This document shows, one piece after another, positions 27,407-36,175 of a stretch of 64,000 nucleotides of DNA. Position numbers and translations under genes: made by a program. The notes under the pieces are model-generated. The model saw nothing but the letters and a program-made list of their open reading frames with translations. It did not search any database and was not told the DNA's origin. The stretch spans positions 2,356,001-2,420,000 of the forward strand of contig NC_004369.1 in assembly GCF_000011305.1 (NCBI RefSeq), written 5' to 3'. This DNA is from Corynebacterium efficiens YS-314 (lineage in GTDB: Bacteria > Actinomycetota > Actinomycetes > Mycobacteriales > Mycobacteriaceae). Every line of letters starts with the position of its first letter. The first letter of the stretch is position 1.

Positions 27407-27967
27407 TTACCAGTTGGGAGCACCCTTACTGTTCACTGCGTTGGCGGGCTCCCACAGCCCACGGAAGACAACCATGTAGGCGCCATTGGACTGCTGCGCG
27501 ATGCCGATACCGGCGTGGGTGATGCGCCTGTCCAGCAGATTGTCATTGTGGGCGGGAGAGGTCTTCCAGACAGCGACAGCCTGTTCGAGAGAGCCCGCAT
27601 AGGCGACATTCTCGAAGAAGTTAGCCCCGGTGGGATGCGCCGGTCCACGACCCTGATCGACGAGGTACTGGGCCCACTGAGCTGCACCGTTGGCAAATCC
27701 GGTATCGTAGGAGATCGACCTGATGCCCTTCTCGGCACGGTAGTCGTTGATCAGACCGAGGACGTAGGCCTCATCGGAGGAGATGGGGGCAGGCTCCGCA
27801 TACGGGACACCCGCGACTGGCGGTGTCATCTCCCTGATGACGCTGGTGCCCATTCCGGATGAGCTGAAGGCATGTGCCGGGGCCATGACGGCCCCCTGGA
27901 TTGCGGTGGCCGCGATGAGGGTGGTCGCAGCGAAAGCGCCGAGTTTCTTGGCGGTGGAGGGGAACAT
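27407..27967 (-). CDS. CAP-superfamily secreted protein (SCP-like)
   Basis: A 186-aa exported protein. A signal peptide ends around MAPAHA (residue 33). The CAP domain follows: LINDYRAEKGIRSISYDTGFANGAAQWA is the typical opening, NFFENVAYA carries the conserved Glu, and SPAHNDNLLDRRITHAGIGIA carries the conserved His. Bacterial CAP proteins are found at the cell surface; their function is mostly unknown. AGGAGAAGAG precedes the ATG. It is flanked by AT-rich DNA and hairpins on both sides. Confidence 0.82.
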   Translation of the reverse strand: MFPSTAKKLGAFAATTLIAATAIQGAVMAPAHAFSSSGMGTSVIREMTPPVAGVPYAEPAPISSDEAYVLGLINDYRAEKGIRSISYDTGFANGAAQWAQYLVDQGRGPAHPTGANFFENVAYAGSLEQAVAVWKTSPAHNDNLLDRRITHAGIGIAQQSNGAYMVVFRGLWEPANAVNSKGAPNW

Positions 27968-28279
27968 TCTCTTCTCCTGTTCGGTTTATATCCTGAGAGT
28001 TTCTCCTTAACACTTTTAAGCATAAGTTGAGTTTGAGATAAGTAAAAGGGCGCAAACCTTTATAAACCGGGTGGATTAAGCTGAGGAAATGCATTTACCC
28101 AGCTAGACCCGTGTTTATTTACCTCTCATGTTGCAATGAGATTATTATCACATGTACTACCATTTGCAGATTTGGTCGAGATGGTATCTACAACAAAACT
28201 GAGTCCGGACCCTTCACAGAGAGGGATCCGGACTCAGTTTTTATTAAGCAAATCTGCTGGCAGTCAGCGTGCCCGGGGA
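27968..28279. other. Intergenic region with nested inverted repeats, 312 nt
   Basis: Upstream region of the CAP gene and downstream region of the TRAP operon. Apart from the terminator at 28195-28241 and an outer inverted repeat GCAGATTT (28166-28173) / AAATCTGC (28250-28257), nothing is recognised. Confidence 0.5.
28195..28241. terminator. Terminator of the TRAP operon
   Basis: A 15-bp perfect stem AAAACTGAGTCCGGA/TCCGGACTCAGTTTT with T-runs on both strands, 38 nt beyond the dctM-type stop. It is bidirectional in form. Confidence 0.8.
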
Positions 28280-29596
28280 CTAGCCGGTGCCCACCAACCC
28301 CATGATGGTGGGCAGCCAGAGGGAGATCTGCGGAATGAATACCACCAGAAACAGTGCGACGAGGATGGCAGCGAGGAATGGCCACAGGCGTCCGATGACC
28401 GTCTCCACCCGCAGACCCGCAACCTGAGAACCGACGAAGAGCACATTGCCCACGGGTGGGGTAATCACGCCAAGCGACAGGTTCATCACCACCATGGCGC
28501 CGAAATGCACCGGGTCCACGCCCAGTTCCGTCACCACCGGCAGGAAGATCGGCACGAAGATGAGGATCGCCGGGGTCGGGTCCATGACCGTGCCGATGAG
28601 CAGGAGGATGACCATCATGATGAGCAGGATGACCACCTTCGAGTCGGACACCGCCAGTAGCGCATCGGAGATCATCTGCGGGATGCGGGCGAACGCCATG
28701 ACCCAGGACAGTGCCGAGGACACCGCGATCAGCATCATCACGATCGAGGTGGTGCGGGTCGCCTTGAGCAGGATATCCGGCAGGTCCTGCACCCGGATGG
28801 CACGGTAGGCGAAACCGAGGACCAGACAGTAGACCACCGCGATGGCGGCTGATTCGGTCGGGGTGAACCAGCCGAGGAGGATACCACCGACCACGATGAA
28901 GATCATCAACAGGGAGGGGGCGGCACGCCAGATGATCAGCAGTGCCTGGGCGAGACTCGGACGATCAACGGCCCGCCTGTAGTTCTCCCTGCGTGCCAGC
29001 AGTGTACCCACGATCGCCACCGCCAGCAGCCACAGCAGTCCCGGCCCGACACCTGCCATGAACAAGGCCGCAATCGAGGTGGAGGACACCAGGGAGTAGA
29101 CGATGAAGGTGTTGGACGGCGGGATGAGCATGCCGGCCGGGGCGGAGGCGACGTTGACCGCGGCCGAGTACGGCCGGGAATAACCCTCCTCCCGCATCCG
29201 CGGGGTCATGACCGTACCCACGGCTGAAGCAGCGGCCACAGCCGCACCGGAGACTGCACCGAACATGCCGTTGGCGGCGATGTTGGTGTTGGCCAGGGAG
29301 GCCGGCATGCGACCGACGAGCACCTTGGCCGCGTCGATAAGCCTGGTGGCGATGCCACCGGAGTTCATCAGGGACCCGGCCAGCACGAAGAAGGGGATGG
29401 CCAGGAGGGTGAAGGAGTTGGTGCCGGTGAACATCCGCTGGGTGACAGCCTGGGCGGCGTTCTCCGGACCGAGCACGGCCATGGCCGCGAACAATGATGG
29501 CAGGCCGATGGCGATGGCCACCGGGACGGACGCGATGATGAGCACCACGATGCCGATCAGCAGGATCAGGGCGGCAACAAGAGCTGGGGACAACAT
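28280..29596 (-). CDS. TRAP transporter large permease (DctM-type)
   Basis: A 438-aa membrane protein with about twelve hydrophobic segments, the ion-coupled core of a TRAP carrier. Typical DctM blocks are FFVLAGSLMNSGGIATRLIDAA, GAVSGAAVAAASAVGTVMTPRM and LGVITPPVGNVLFVGSQVAG. The start overlaps the stop of the DctQ-type gene (TGATG), so translation is coupled. The 11-bp word at 29332 encodes the Leu-Ile-Asp of RLIDAAK. The substrate is probably a C4-dicarboxylate or other carboxylic acid; C. glutamicum has a similar TRAP cluster near lepA. Confidence 0.9.
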   Translation of the reverse strand: MLSPALVAALILLIGIVVLIIASVPVAIAIGLPSLFAAMAVLGPENAAQAVTQRMFTGTNSFTLLAIPFFVLAGSLMNSGGIATRLIDAAKVLVGRMPASLANTNIAANGMFGAVSGAAVAAASAVGTVMTPRMREEGYSRPYSAAVNVASAPAGMLIPPSNTFIVYSLVSSTSIAALFMAGVGPGLLWLLAVAIVGTLLARRENYRRAVDRPSLAQALLIIWRAAPSLLMIFIVVGGILLGWFTPTESAAIAVVYCLVLGFAYRAIRVQDLPDILLKATRTTSIVMMLIAVSSALSWVMAFARIPQMISDALLAVSDSKVVILLIMMVILLLIGTVMDPTPAILIFVPIFLPVVTELGVDPVHFGAMVVMNLSLGVITPPVGNVLFVGSQVAGLRVETVIGRLWPFLAAILVALFLVVFIPQISLWLPTIMGLVGTG

Positions 29597-30174
29597 CAGG
29601 AGTCCCTCCTCTCAGGGGAGATGACATCGGGGTGCGCGGGGTCATGCCCCTCGAGCTGTTCCATGTGGATGGGCTCCTCCCCCTCGTCAATCTCCGGGTA
29701 GGCGGGCTCACGACCGGTGGCCACGGCGATGAGATCAACCACAGCGAAGAAGGCGATGAAGACACCGGCGATCGGGATGATCACATAGACCCATCCCAGG
29801 GTCAGCGGTAGCGCGGTCATCTGCTGATTCCAGGCGATGGAGGCAGCCAGGTAACCACCCCAGATCATGGCGAGCACCGCGAATACGAGGATGACCACCT
29901 GCACGATGACCTGCAGGATGCGCTGGACTGGGACGGGAAGTTTGCGGGCGAGGAAGTCCACGGCGATGTGACCACGTTCTCCGAAGAGGAAGGCGGAGCC
30001 GGCGAACGCGAGCCACACGAACAGGATCTTGGACAGTTCCTCCGACCACGTGGAGGGACTGTGGACTACCTGGCGGGTGAACACCTGCCACACGGTCACA
30101 CACACCAGCACGGCGAAGAGGATGACACTGACCGCACCGAGGATTCTGGTGATGGTGGCTTTCAGGGCGGTCAT
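29596..30174 (-). CDS. TRAP transporter small permease (DctQ-type)
   Basis: A 192-aa protein with four hydrophobic segments. The family pattern VFTRQVVHSPSTWSEELSKILFVWLAFAGSAFLFGERGHIAVDFL is present, including the conserved EE-L and GH-D elements. The C-terminal 40 residues are acidic and hydrophilic, longer than usual. Start and stop both overlap neighbours (ATGA with the binding protein, TGATG with DctM), confirming one operon. Confidence 0.88.
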   Translation of the reverse strand: MTALKATITRILGAVSVILFAVLVCVTVWQVFTRQVVHSPSTWSEELSKILFVWLAFAGSAFLFGERGHIAVDFLARKLPVPVQRILQVIVQVVILVFAVLAMIWGGYLAASIAWNQQMTALPLTLGWVYVIIPIAGVFIAFFAVVDLIAVATGREPAYPEIDEGEEPIHMEQLEGHDPAHPDVISPERRDS

Positions 30175-31214
30175 GGTGCCTCCTCCCCGGTGTCGGCGGC
30201 GCGCACAGCCTCGAAGAGGTCACGCTGGAAGTCGCTGGTGAGGAATTCATCGCGGATGGGGGCGAGCGCCTCAGCGAAGGCCTGTTCATCCACCTGGACG
30301 AATTCCACCCCGGCGGCCCCGGCGCGCTCGAAGGCGGCCTCGGTCTGGGTGTTCCACAGCTCAGTGTGTTCGGTCATCGCAGCATCCCACTCTGAGAGAA
30401 AAAGCTCCCGGTCTGCCGCGTCCATGGCCTCGAGCAGATCGTGGCGCATGACCATGTAGTCCAGGCCCACGAGGTGCTCGGTGTTGCTGTGGAAGGGGGC
30501 CACCTCGTGGTGGTTCTGGGTGACGTAGCCGACCTCGTTGTTCTCCGCGCCGTCGAGGACACCGGACTGCATCGCGGTATAGACCTCGCCGTAGGACAGT
30601 GGTGTGGCGGAGCCACCCATGAGCTCGATCATGCGGATGTGCATGGCCGATTCCTGGACGCGGATCTTCTTTCCGGACAGGTCAGCGGGGGTCACCACCG
30701 CCCCATCGGTGGTGTAGAGGTTGCGGGTGCCCTGGGTGAAACCACCGATGACGGAGATGTTGTCGGATTCGGCGAGGGACTGGAACAGCGGTTCCATGAG
30801 GTCCTGGTCACGGATGACGCTCATCTGGTGGTCGATGGAACTGAAGGTGGTGGGCATGTTGAGAACCTGGAAGTCCTTGTTCATGTTCTCCAGCTGGGTG
30901 CCGGACACGATGGCCATCTCGATGGCACCGGATTTCACAAACTGGAGGACCTCCTGCTGGGAGCCGAGCTGTTCATTCGGGAACACCTCGATCTTCCAGC
31001 GACCGTCCGTGGCTTCTTCGAAACGGGTGGAAAGATTATCCAGGGCAATGTAGCTGGGGTGGGTCTCAGCCTGATTCAGTGCCAGTTTGATGTAGGTGGT
31101 TTTCCCCTCATCACCAACTGACTCCAGGTCGAGGCCACCAAGGTCGGCGCAGGACGACAGTCCGAGACTGGCTATCGCCAGCAGGCTGACCAGTGCGGGA
31201 GCGCGGGTTCGCAT
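30171..31214 (-). CDS. TRAP transporter substrate-binding lipoprotein (DctP-type)
   Basis: A 347-aa extracytoplasmic binding protein. The signal peptide ends in the lipobox LGLSSC with Cys22. The DctP fold shows in EVFPNEQLGSQQEVLQFVKSGAIEMAIVSG and in KIRVQESAMHIRMIELMGGSATPLSYGEVYTAMQSGVLDGAENN, where the Arg of the R-V-Q segment usually binds the substrate carboxylate. The ATG at 31214 is chosen for GGAGAAG eight bases ahead; an open extension to 31325 is unlikely. It is the first gene of the operon. Confidence 0.9.
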   Translation of the reverse strand: MRTRAPALVSLLAIASLGLSSCADLGGLDLESVGDEGKTTYIKLALNQAETHPSYIALDNLSTRFEEATDGRWKIEVFPNEQLGSQQEVLQFVKSGAIEMAIVSGTQLENMNKDFQVLNMPTTFSSIDHQMSVIRDQDLMEPLFQSLAESDNISVIGGFTQGTRNLYTTDGAVVTPADLSGKKIRVQESAMHIRMIELMGGSATPLSYGEVYTAMQSGVLDGAENNEVGYVTQNHHEVAPFHSNTEHLVGLDYMVMRHDLLEAMDAADRELFLSEWDAAMTEHTELWNTQTEAAFERAGAAGVEFVQVDEQAFAEALAPIRDEFLTSDFQRDLFEAVRAADTGEEAP

Positions 31215-31496
31215 AGGTGCTTCTCCAAATCGTTCGGGGATGTTGGGGAGAAGACCGGGGGTGCACACCGCGTCGATCACGATCGAGGCATGGTGTCCCT
31301 GTCCCGCCACAACATATGACCGCATGGACCAATGGCTCCGTCGGGGCGCGTCGCCGCCTCGGTGACGCGCCCAGAAACAGAAATGGAATGACCATTGATT
31401 AGGAGAAGGTTAACAGAGGGGAAACCGAATCAATACAGCACCCACCCCAATTCAGGGTTAGATGTGATCATTCTTCATGTCGTTGGTGTCCGGAAT

Positions 31497-31507
31497 GCTT
31501 GTCGACG
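31497..31507 (-). repeat. GCTTGTCGACG, intergenic copy
   Basis: Lies 91 nt beyond the lepA stop. A variant, CGTCGAGAAGC at 31573-31583, forms part of the lepA terminator stem. Confidence 0.8.
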
Positions 31508-31534
31508 ACCCACGCAGCACACACCGGCGGAAAC

Positions 31535-31584
31535 AAAAAAGCTCCCCGACATTCCCCGTGCGCAGGCACGGGCGTCGAGAAGCT
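31535..31584 (-). terminator. lepA rho-independent terminator
   Basis: On the minus strand GCTTCTCGAC pairs with GTCGGGGAGC around an inner CCCGTG/CACGGG hairpin, followed by TTTTTT. Confidence 0.75.
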
Positions 31585-31598
31585 CTCCTGGTGGGCGC

Positions 31599-33446
31599 TT
31601 AACCCTCGTCGGTGGACAGCGCCGCGACGAAGGCCTCCTGCGGAACCTCCACGGAACCGATGTTCTTCATGCGCTTCTTACCGGCCTTCTGCTTCTCCAG
31701 GAGCTTGCGCTTACGGGAGATATCACCGCCGTAACACTTGGCTAGAACATCCTTGCGCAGCGCGCGGATATTCTCACGTGCGATGATCCTGGAACCGACG
31801 GCCGCCTGGATGGGCACCTCGAACTGCTGGCGGGGAATCAGCGACTTCAGCTTCACCGTCATCTTGTTGCCATACCACTGCGCATTGTCACGGTGGACGA
31901 TGGCGGAGAACGCATCCACCGGCTCACCCTGCAGCAGGATGTCCACCTTGACCAGATCCGCCTCCTGCTCACCGGCCTCCTCGTAGTTGAGTGAGGCATA
32001 ACCCTTGGTGCGGGACTTGAGCATGTCGAAGAAGTCGAAGATGATCTCACCGAGCGGCATGATGTAGCGCAGCTCCACGCGGTCCTCGGACAGGTAGTCC
32101 ATGCCACCCATCTGACCACGCTTGGCCTGACACAGTTCCATCGTCGGGCCGACGAACTCACTCGGCACGATGATGGTCACCTTGACGATCGGCTCATAGA
32201 TCTCACGGAGCTTGCCACCCGGCCAGTCGGATGGATTGTGCACGCGGTGCTCCTGGCCAGCCTCATCGACCACCCGGTAGTTCACCGACGGTGCCGTGGA
32301 GATCAGATCCAGGTCGAATTCGCGCTCCAGGCGGTCGCGGGTGATCTCCATGTGCAGCAGGCCCAGGAAGCCACAACGGAAACCGAAGCCCAGTGCCACG
32401 GAGGTCTCCGGCTCGTAGGTCAGGGAGGCGTCGTTGAGCTGCAGCTTCTCCAGCGCGTCACGCAGATCGGGGAAATCCGCCTGGGAGACCGGGAACAGAC
32501 CGGAGTACACCATCGGTGTCGGCTCCTGGTACCCCTGGAGTGGCTCCTCTGCACCGTTGTGCGCCCAGGTGACGGTGTCACCGACCTTGGACTGGCGGAC
32601 GTCCTTGACACCCGTGATCAGATAACCGACCTCGCCCGGGCCCAGCCCCTCACACTTCTTCGGGGTCGGGCTGACGATGCCGATCTCCAGTAGTTCATGG
32701 GTGGCACCGGTGGACATCATCTTGATCTTCTGGCGCGGGGTGAGCCTGCCCTCCATCACACGGATGTAGGTCACCACACCACGGTAGGTGTCGTAGACGG
32801 AATCGAAGATCATGGCACGAGCCGGGGCATCCTCAGAGGGGCCGGGGGATGGAGCAGGGATGAGCTCCACGACCTTGTCCAACAGCTCCGGCACCCCCAC
32901 ACCGGTCTTGCCGGAGACCCGCAGGACATCCTCCGGCTCGCAGCCTACGATGTTGGCGATCTCCAGGGCGTACTTATCCGGGTCTGCCGCCGGCAGGTCG
33001 ATCTTGTTGAGGACGGGGATGATCTCAAGATCATTCTCCATGGCCAGATACAGGTTGGCCAGGGTCTGGGCCTCAATGCCCTGGGCGGCATCCACCAGGA
33101 GGATCGCACCCTCACAGGCCTCAAGCGCGCGGGAGACCTCATAGGTGAAGTCGACGTGGCCGGGGGTGTCGATCATCTGCATGACGATCTCCTGGCCCTC
33201 GTATTCACCACTGCGGGGGATCCAGGGCAGGCGGACGTTCTGCGCCTTGATGGTGATACCGCGCTCACGCTCGATATCCATGTTGTCCAGGTACTGCGCA
33301 CGCATGTCACGAGCATCCACAACATTCGAGAGCTGGAGGATACGGTCGGCGAGCGTCGACTTTCCGTGGTCAATGTGGGCGATGATGCAGAAGTTACGAA
33401 TCCTGGATGGGTCCGTAAAAGTCTTTTCTGCAAATTTCTCTGCCAT
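31599..33446 (-). CDS. lepA: Elongation factor 4 (LepA)
   Basis: A 615-aa translational GTPase that remodels ribosomes, acting in back-translocation or assembly. G motifs are clear: G1 AHIDHGKST near residue 24, G3 DTPGHVDF, G4 NKIDLP. The LepA-specific C-terminal domain ends in [25 protein letters not shown]. The length is normal for the family. The gene is monocistronic, with its own terminator, and is preceded by 315 nt before a divergent gene. Confidence 0.98.
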   Translation of the reverse strand: MAEKFAEKTFTDPSRIRNFCIIAHIDHGKSTLADRILQLSNVVDARDMRAQYLDNMDIERERGITIKAQNVRLPWIPRSGEYEGQEIVMQMIDTPGHVDFTYEVSRALEACEGAILLVDAAQGIEAQTLANLYLAMENDLEIIPVLNKIDLPAADPDKYALEIANIVGCEPEDVLRVSGKTGVGVPELLDKVVELIPAPSPGPSEDAPARAMIFDSVYDTYRGVVTYIRVMEGRLTPRQKIKMMSTGATHELLEIGIVSPTPKKCEGLGPGEVGYLITGVKDVRQSKVGDTVTWAHNGAEEPLQGYQEPTPMVYSGLFPVSQADFPDLRDALEKLQLNDASLTYEPETSVALGFGFRCGFLGLLHMEITRDRLEREFDLDLISTAPSVNYRVVDEAGQEHRVHNPSDWPGGKLREIYEPIVKVTIIVPSEFVGPTMELCQAKRGQMGGMDYLSEDRVELRYIMPLGEIIFDFFDMLKSRTKGYASLNYEEAGEQEADLVKVDILLQGEPVDAFSAIVHRDNAQWYGNKMTVKLKSLIPRQQFEVPIQAAVGSRIIARENIRALRKDVLAKCYGGDISRKRKLLEKQKAGKKRMKNIGSVEVPQEAFVAALSTDEG

Positions 33447-33761
33447 ATGCGTCAGGGGTCCCTTCGATTAAATAACGTCCCATACTCTACCTGAGGGTTG
33501 GCCTGCTGTTAAACAACGTCTGAACAACTCCAGAATACGCCCCTTCCTGCGAAAACAGAGGCCCCCGGCAGTAAGGGCAGTGAGATGGAGTGAAAATATC
33601 CGGTCCCACCGGCAAGCGCACACAAACCACCCCCGTGTGATGTAACACATACGGCAGCCTTGCGATATTTCTTCTGAAATCCCACAATGGGTGGCGGGTT
33701 TTGGCAATTTGTTATATACCGCTCACCCCCCCCGAGCACAGGTACGAAGATCAGGTGACAT
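33447..33761. other. Divergent region lepA / PemK-like gene, 315 nt
   Basis: No gene or structured RNA is seen. AT content rises near 33700-33720 (TTGTTATATACC), a likely promoter for the plus-strand gene. Confidence 0.4.
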
Positions 33762-34391
33762 ATGAGCTCCCCGCGCGCACGCGATTCCGATGGCGATGAC
33801 CCCCGGGATGGTGAGCCTGGCCTGCTCACACGCCTGTTCAGGTTCATCCTCCACCCACAGAAAACCAAGGTGGACGAGAGTCTGGCCATCATCCGGGATG
33901 GGCTGGGGATCGAGGAGAACCGGGACCACTCCGCGGACCCCGACCAGAACAAGCTGAGCACCATGATCGGGCCCCAGGCCGCCCCCGTCCAGACGGAGAT
34001 CAATGTCCTGCCCACCGAGTCCATGGCCCGGGCCCTGTTCTACGCCCCAGACATGGATGGCCAGGCCGACCCCGGCGAGGTGGTGTGGATCTGGGCCCCC
34101 TCCGACGGCCCCGGTTCCCCACCCCGCGAACGCGCCATGGTAGTCGTCGGTCGCACCCGCAACACGATCCTCGGGTTGCTGATCTCCTCCAACCCTGAAC
34201 ACCGGGGGGATGATGACTGGATCGATATCGGTGCCGGAGGGTGGGATACCCGGGGGCGTCAGAGCTGGGTCAGGCTCGATCGCATCCTCGAGGTGTCCGA
34301 GCTGGGCATCCGCCGTCAGGGCGTGGTGATCCCGCGGGGTCGTTTCGAACGCATCGCCAACCGCCTGCGCAATGAGTTCAGCTGGGCCTGA
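33762..34391 (+). CDS. PemK/MazF-like domain protein
   Basis: A 209-aa soluble protein. Residues 105-205 resemble the PemK/MazF toxin fold: GEVVWIWAP opening, RERAMVVVGRT, LGLLISS, and SWVRLDRILEV followed by a C-terminal helix. The N-terminal 100 residues are charged and not recognised. No antitoxin-like gene lies next to it, and the rpsT gene follows. In corynebacteria this fold member is usually a stable neighbour of rpsT, so a house-keeping or orphan role is as likely as a toxin. AGGTGA precedes the ATG. Confidence 0.65.
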   Translation: MSSPRARDSDGDDPRDGEPGLLTRLFRFILHPQKTKVDESLAIIRDGLGIEENRDHSADPDQNKLSTMIGPQAAPVQTEINVLPTESMARALFYAPDMDGQADPGEVVWIWAPSDGPGSPPRERAMVVVGRTRNTILGLLISSNPEHRGDDDWIDIGAGGWDTRGRQSWVRLDRILEVSELGIRRQGVVIPRGRFERIANRLRNEFSWA

Positions 34392-34420
34392 GGCCCCGGG
34401 ACAGTTACCACCGTCGGTTT

Positions 34421-34450
34421 TTGCGGTTTCAACCCACTGGGTGATAACCT
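34421..34450 (+). promoter_or_regulatory. Candidate rpsT promoter
   Basis: TTGCGG, an 18-bp spacer, and TAACCT. A start near 34457 would give a leader of about 160 nt before rpsT. Confidence 0.45.
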
Positions 34451-34615
34451 TTTAGGCTGTTGTCCATTTCCGGAACAACATGTGCATGCATGCGGGCAGG
34501 ACCTTGGGTTCGCAGCTGGGCATGTCGAACATCCCCTGAGTCAAGTGGGTGTGGGAGAAGGGTCCGGACCTGGGTTTGTACACAACTTTAATCAGAAAGT
34601 TCAAGAGGTAGTCCG

Positions 34616-34879
34616 ATGGCAAACATCAAGTCTCAGATCAAGCGTAACAAGACCAACGAGAAGGCTCGCCTGCGCAACCAGGCCATCCGCTCCGCAGTCC
34701 GCACCGAGATCCGTAAGTTCCACGCTGCAATCGACGGTGGCGACAAGGCTGCAGCTGAGTCCCAGCTGCGCGTTGCTTCCCGTGCATTGGACAAGGCTGT
34801 CACCAAGGGTGTCTTCCACCGCAACAACGCGGCCAACAAGAAGTCCTCCCTGGCACGTGCATTCAACAAGCTCGGCTAA
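34616..34879 (+). CDS. rpsT: 30S ribosomal protein S20
   Basis: An 87-aa basic protein of the small ribosomal subunit that binds 16S rRNA early in assembly. The sequence opens [21 protein letters not shown], a standard S20 N-terminus, and ends with the helix [28 protein letters not shown] precedes the ATG. Codon bias is strong. The long leader might bear autoregulation, and a perfect terminator follows. Confidence 0.98.
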   Translation: MANIKSQIKRNKTNEKARLRNQAIRSAVRTEIRKFHAAIDGGDKAAAESQLRVASRALDKAVTKGVFHRNNAANKKSSLARAFNKLG

Positions 34880-34900
34880 TTCACGCCAGGCAGTCAACAA

Positions 34901-34938
34901 CCCAGACCGGTGTCCGCACCGGCCTGGGTTTTTGTTTT
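34901..34938 (+). terminator. rpsT terminator
   Basis: A 12-bp stem with one mismatch, CCCAGACCGGTG/CACCGGCCTGGG, a 4-nt loop, then TTTTTGTTTT. Confidence 0.88.
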
Positions 34939-35000
34939 CCCGCGGTCGGCCCGTGCTGGCGGCCCGTGCTGGCGGCCAGCGGTCGGCCCGCGGGGGTGCC

Positions 35001-35675
35001 CTACCCCAGGAGCAGCTGGGATGCACCCTCATAGATGAGGGTGAGACCAACCGCGATGAACACCACCGCCGCCACCCCGTCGAAGACGGGGCCGGCCCGC
35101 AGCACCGCCTTGCGGATCCTCTCGGTGGAGACGATCACGCACATGAAGGTGAACACCACCCAGGTCTGCACCAAGATCGCGATGATGATGGTCAGGGCAA
35201 CCGCCAACGAGGGGTTCGCCGGCATCAACGGGGCCAGGATGGCCGCGAAGTACATGATCACCTTGGGGTTGGACAGGTTGGTGGCCATCCCCTGCCGGTA
35301 CGCCTGCCCCGGGGTGCCCAGTGCAGCCACCGCATCGGGGATGGGGCGGGTGGCGGAATTGAAGCGGAAGGCCCGGGCGTCGAGAAGCTCCCTGACCGCT
35401 CCCCGCCCCATCCGGTACCCCATCCAGGTCAGGTAGCCACCGCCGACCAGCTGGATGACGCCGAGGATGTCGGGGTAGGTGGTGAGCAGGGTGGCCGCAC
35501 CCACCACCGTGAGGGTCACCCAGACGGTCAGACCGGTGACAATACCGGTCACCCCCATGATCGCGTGGATCCGTGACCGGGTGGCCAGACGCAGGAGGAA
35601 GAACGTGTCGGGACCCGGGGACAGACTGCCCACGATATTGAGCAGAATCAGGGTTCCGAGTGCAGCCCAGTCCAC
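35001..35675 (-). CDS. LysE/RhtB-family exporter
   Basis: A 224-aa membrane protein with six hydrophobic segments, expected to export amino acids or similar small molecules. The opening LLNIVGSLSPGPDTFFLLRLATRSR contains the family signature SPGPD. NLSNPKVIMYFAAIL is also typical. It starts 4 nt after the ankyrin gene stop, so the two are one operon. The substrate is unknown. Confidence 0.87.
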   Translation of the reverse strand: MDWAALGTLILLNIVGSLSPGPDTFFLLRLATRSRIHAIMGVTGIVTGLTVWVTLTVVGAATLLTTYPDILGVIQLVGGGYLTWMGYRMGRGAVRELLDARAFRFNSATRPIPDAVAALGTPGQAYRQGMATNLSNPKVIMYFAAILAPLMPANPSLAVALTIIIAILVQTWVVFTFMCVIVSTERIRKAVLRAGPVFDGVAAVVFIAVGLTLIYEGASQLLLG

Positions 35676-35679
35676 TGGG

Positions 35680-36081
35680 TTATGACTCGAAGCGGGCTAC
35701 GAGATCCTCACGGCCGAACATCCGGGCGGTGTCGATGGCGTTGGGGGTTCCCCAGGTCGGATCGGCACCGGCGGCCAGGAGGCGGTCGATGATCTCATCC
35801 TCCTTCTTGAAGATCGCCCCGGCCAGCGGGGACTGCTGGCGGTTGTTGAGCTTGTTCACATTGGCGCGGTGTTTGATCAACACCTCCAGCACGTCCGCGT
35901 TGCCGGCGTATGCGGCCAGCATGACCAGGGAGTTGCCGTCCTGGTTGCTCAGGTTGGGGTCCAGTCCGTTCTGGAGGTAGGCATCCAGTGCCTGGGCGGC
36001 CTCCTCGCCACCCTGGCGGGCATAACCGAACAGGCGGTTGACCAGTTCCTGGACATCATCGGGCAATTGTGATTCCGTCAT
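35680..36081 (-). CDS. Ankyrin-repeat protein
   Basis: A 133-aa soluble protein of about three ankyrin repeats: DGNSLVMLAAYAGNADVLEVLIKHRANVN, then RQQSPLAGAIFKKEDEIIDRLLAAGADP, and a final half repeat TPNAIDTARMFGREDLVARF. These fold into a protein-binding surface. The ATG at 36081 is chosen because the domain begins there; the frame is open to 36366 but that extension overlaps holA antisense and is Arg-rich nonsense. It is co-transcribed with the LysE-type gene. Confidence 0.82.
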   Translation of the reverse strand: MTESQLPDDVQELVNRLFGYARQGGEEAAQALDAYLQNGLDPNLSNQDGNSLVMLAAYAGNADVLEVLIKHRANVNKLNNRQQSPLAGAIFKKEDEIIDRLLAAGADPTWGTPNAIDTARMFGREDLVARFES

Positions 36082-36134
36082 GGAAGGACATCCTACTCTG
36101 CGGGCAGCAGGCCGGTGGAGCGGGCATGAGTCGG

Positions 36135-36145
36135 CGTCGATAAGC
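36135..36145 (+). repeat. CGTCGATAAGC, intergenic copy
   Basis: Lies 30 nt beyond the holA stop and 53 nt upstream of the ankyrin gene start. Confidence 0.85.
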
Positions 36146-36175
36146 ACCCCGCCCGCCACCCGCCTGCCGGTGTGC

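Larger units (their letters stand above)
31215..31598. other. Intergenic region between lepA and the TRAP operon, 384 nt
   Basis: Holds the lepA terminator, one copy of the 11-bp word (31497) and presumably the TRAP promoter. No gene is recognised. Confidence 0.5.

Noticed and set aside
27315..28051. AGTAAAAGGGC-like words flanking the CAP gene as an insertion duplication
   Set aside because: The words differ, sit in AT-rich hairpin contexts, and no element ends are visible.
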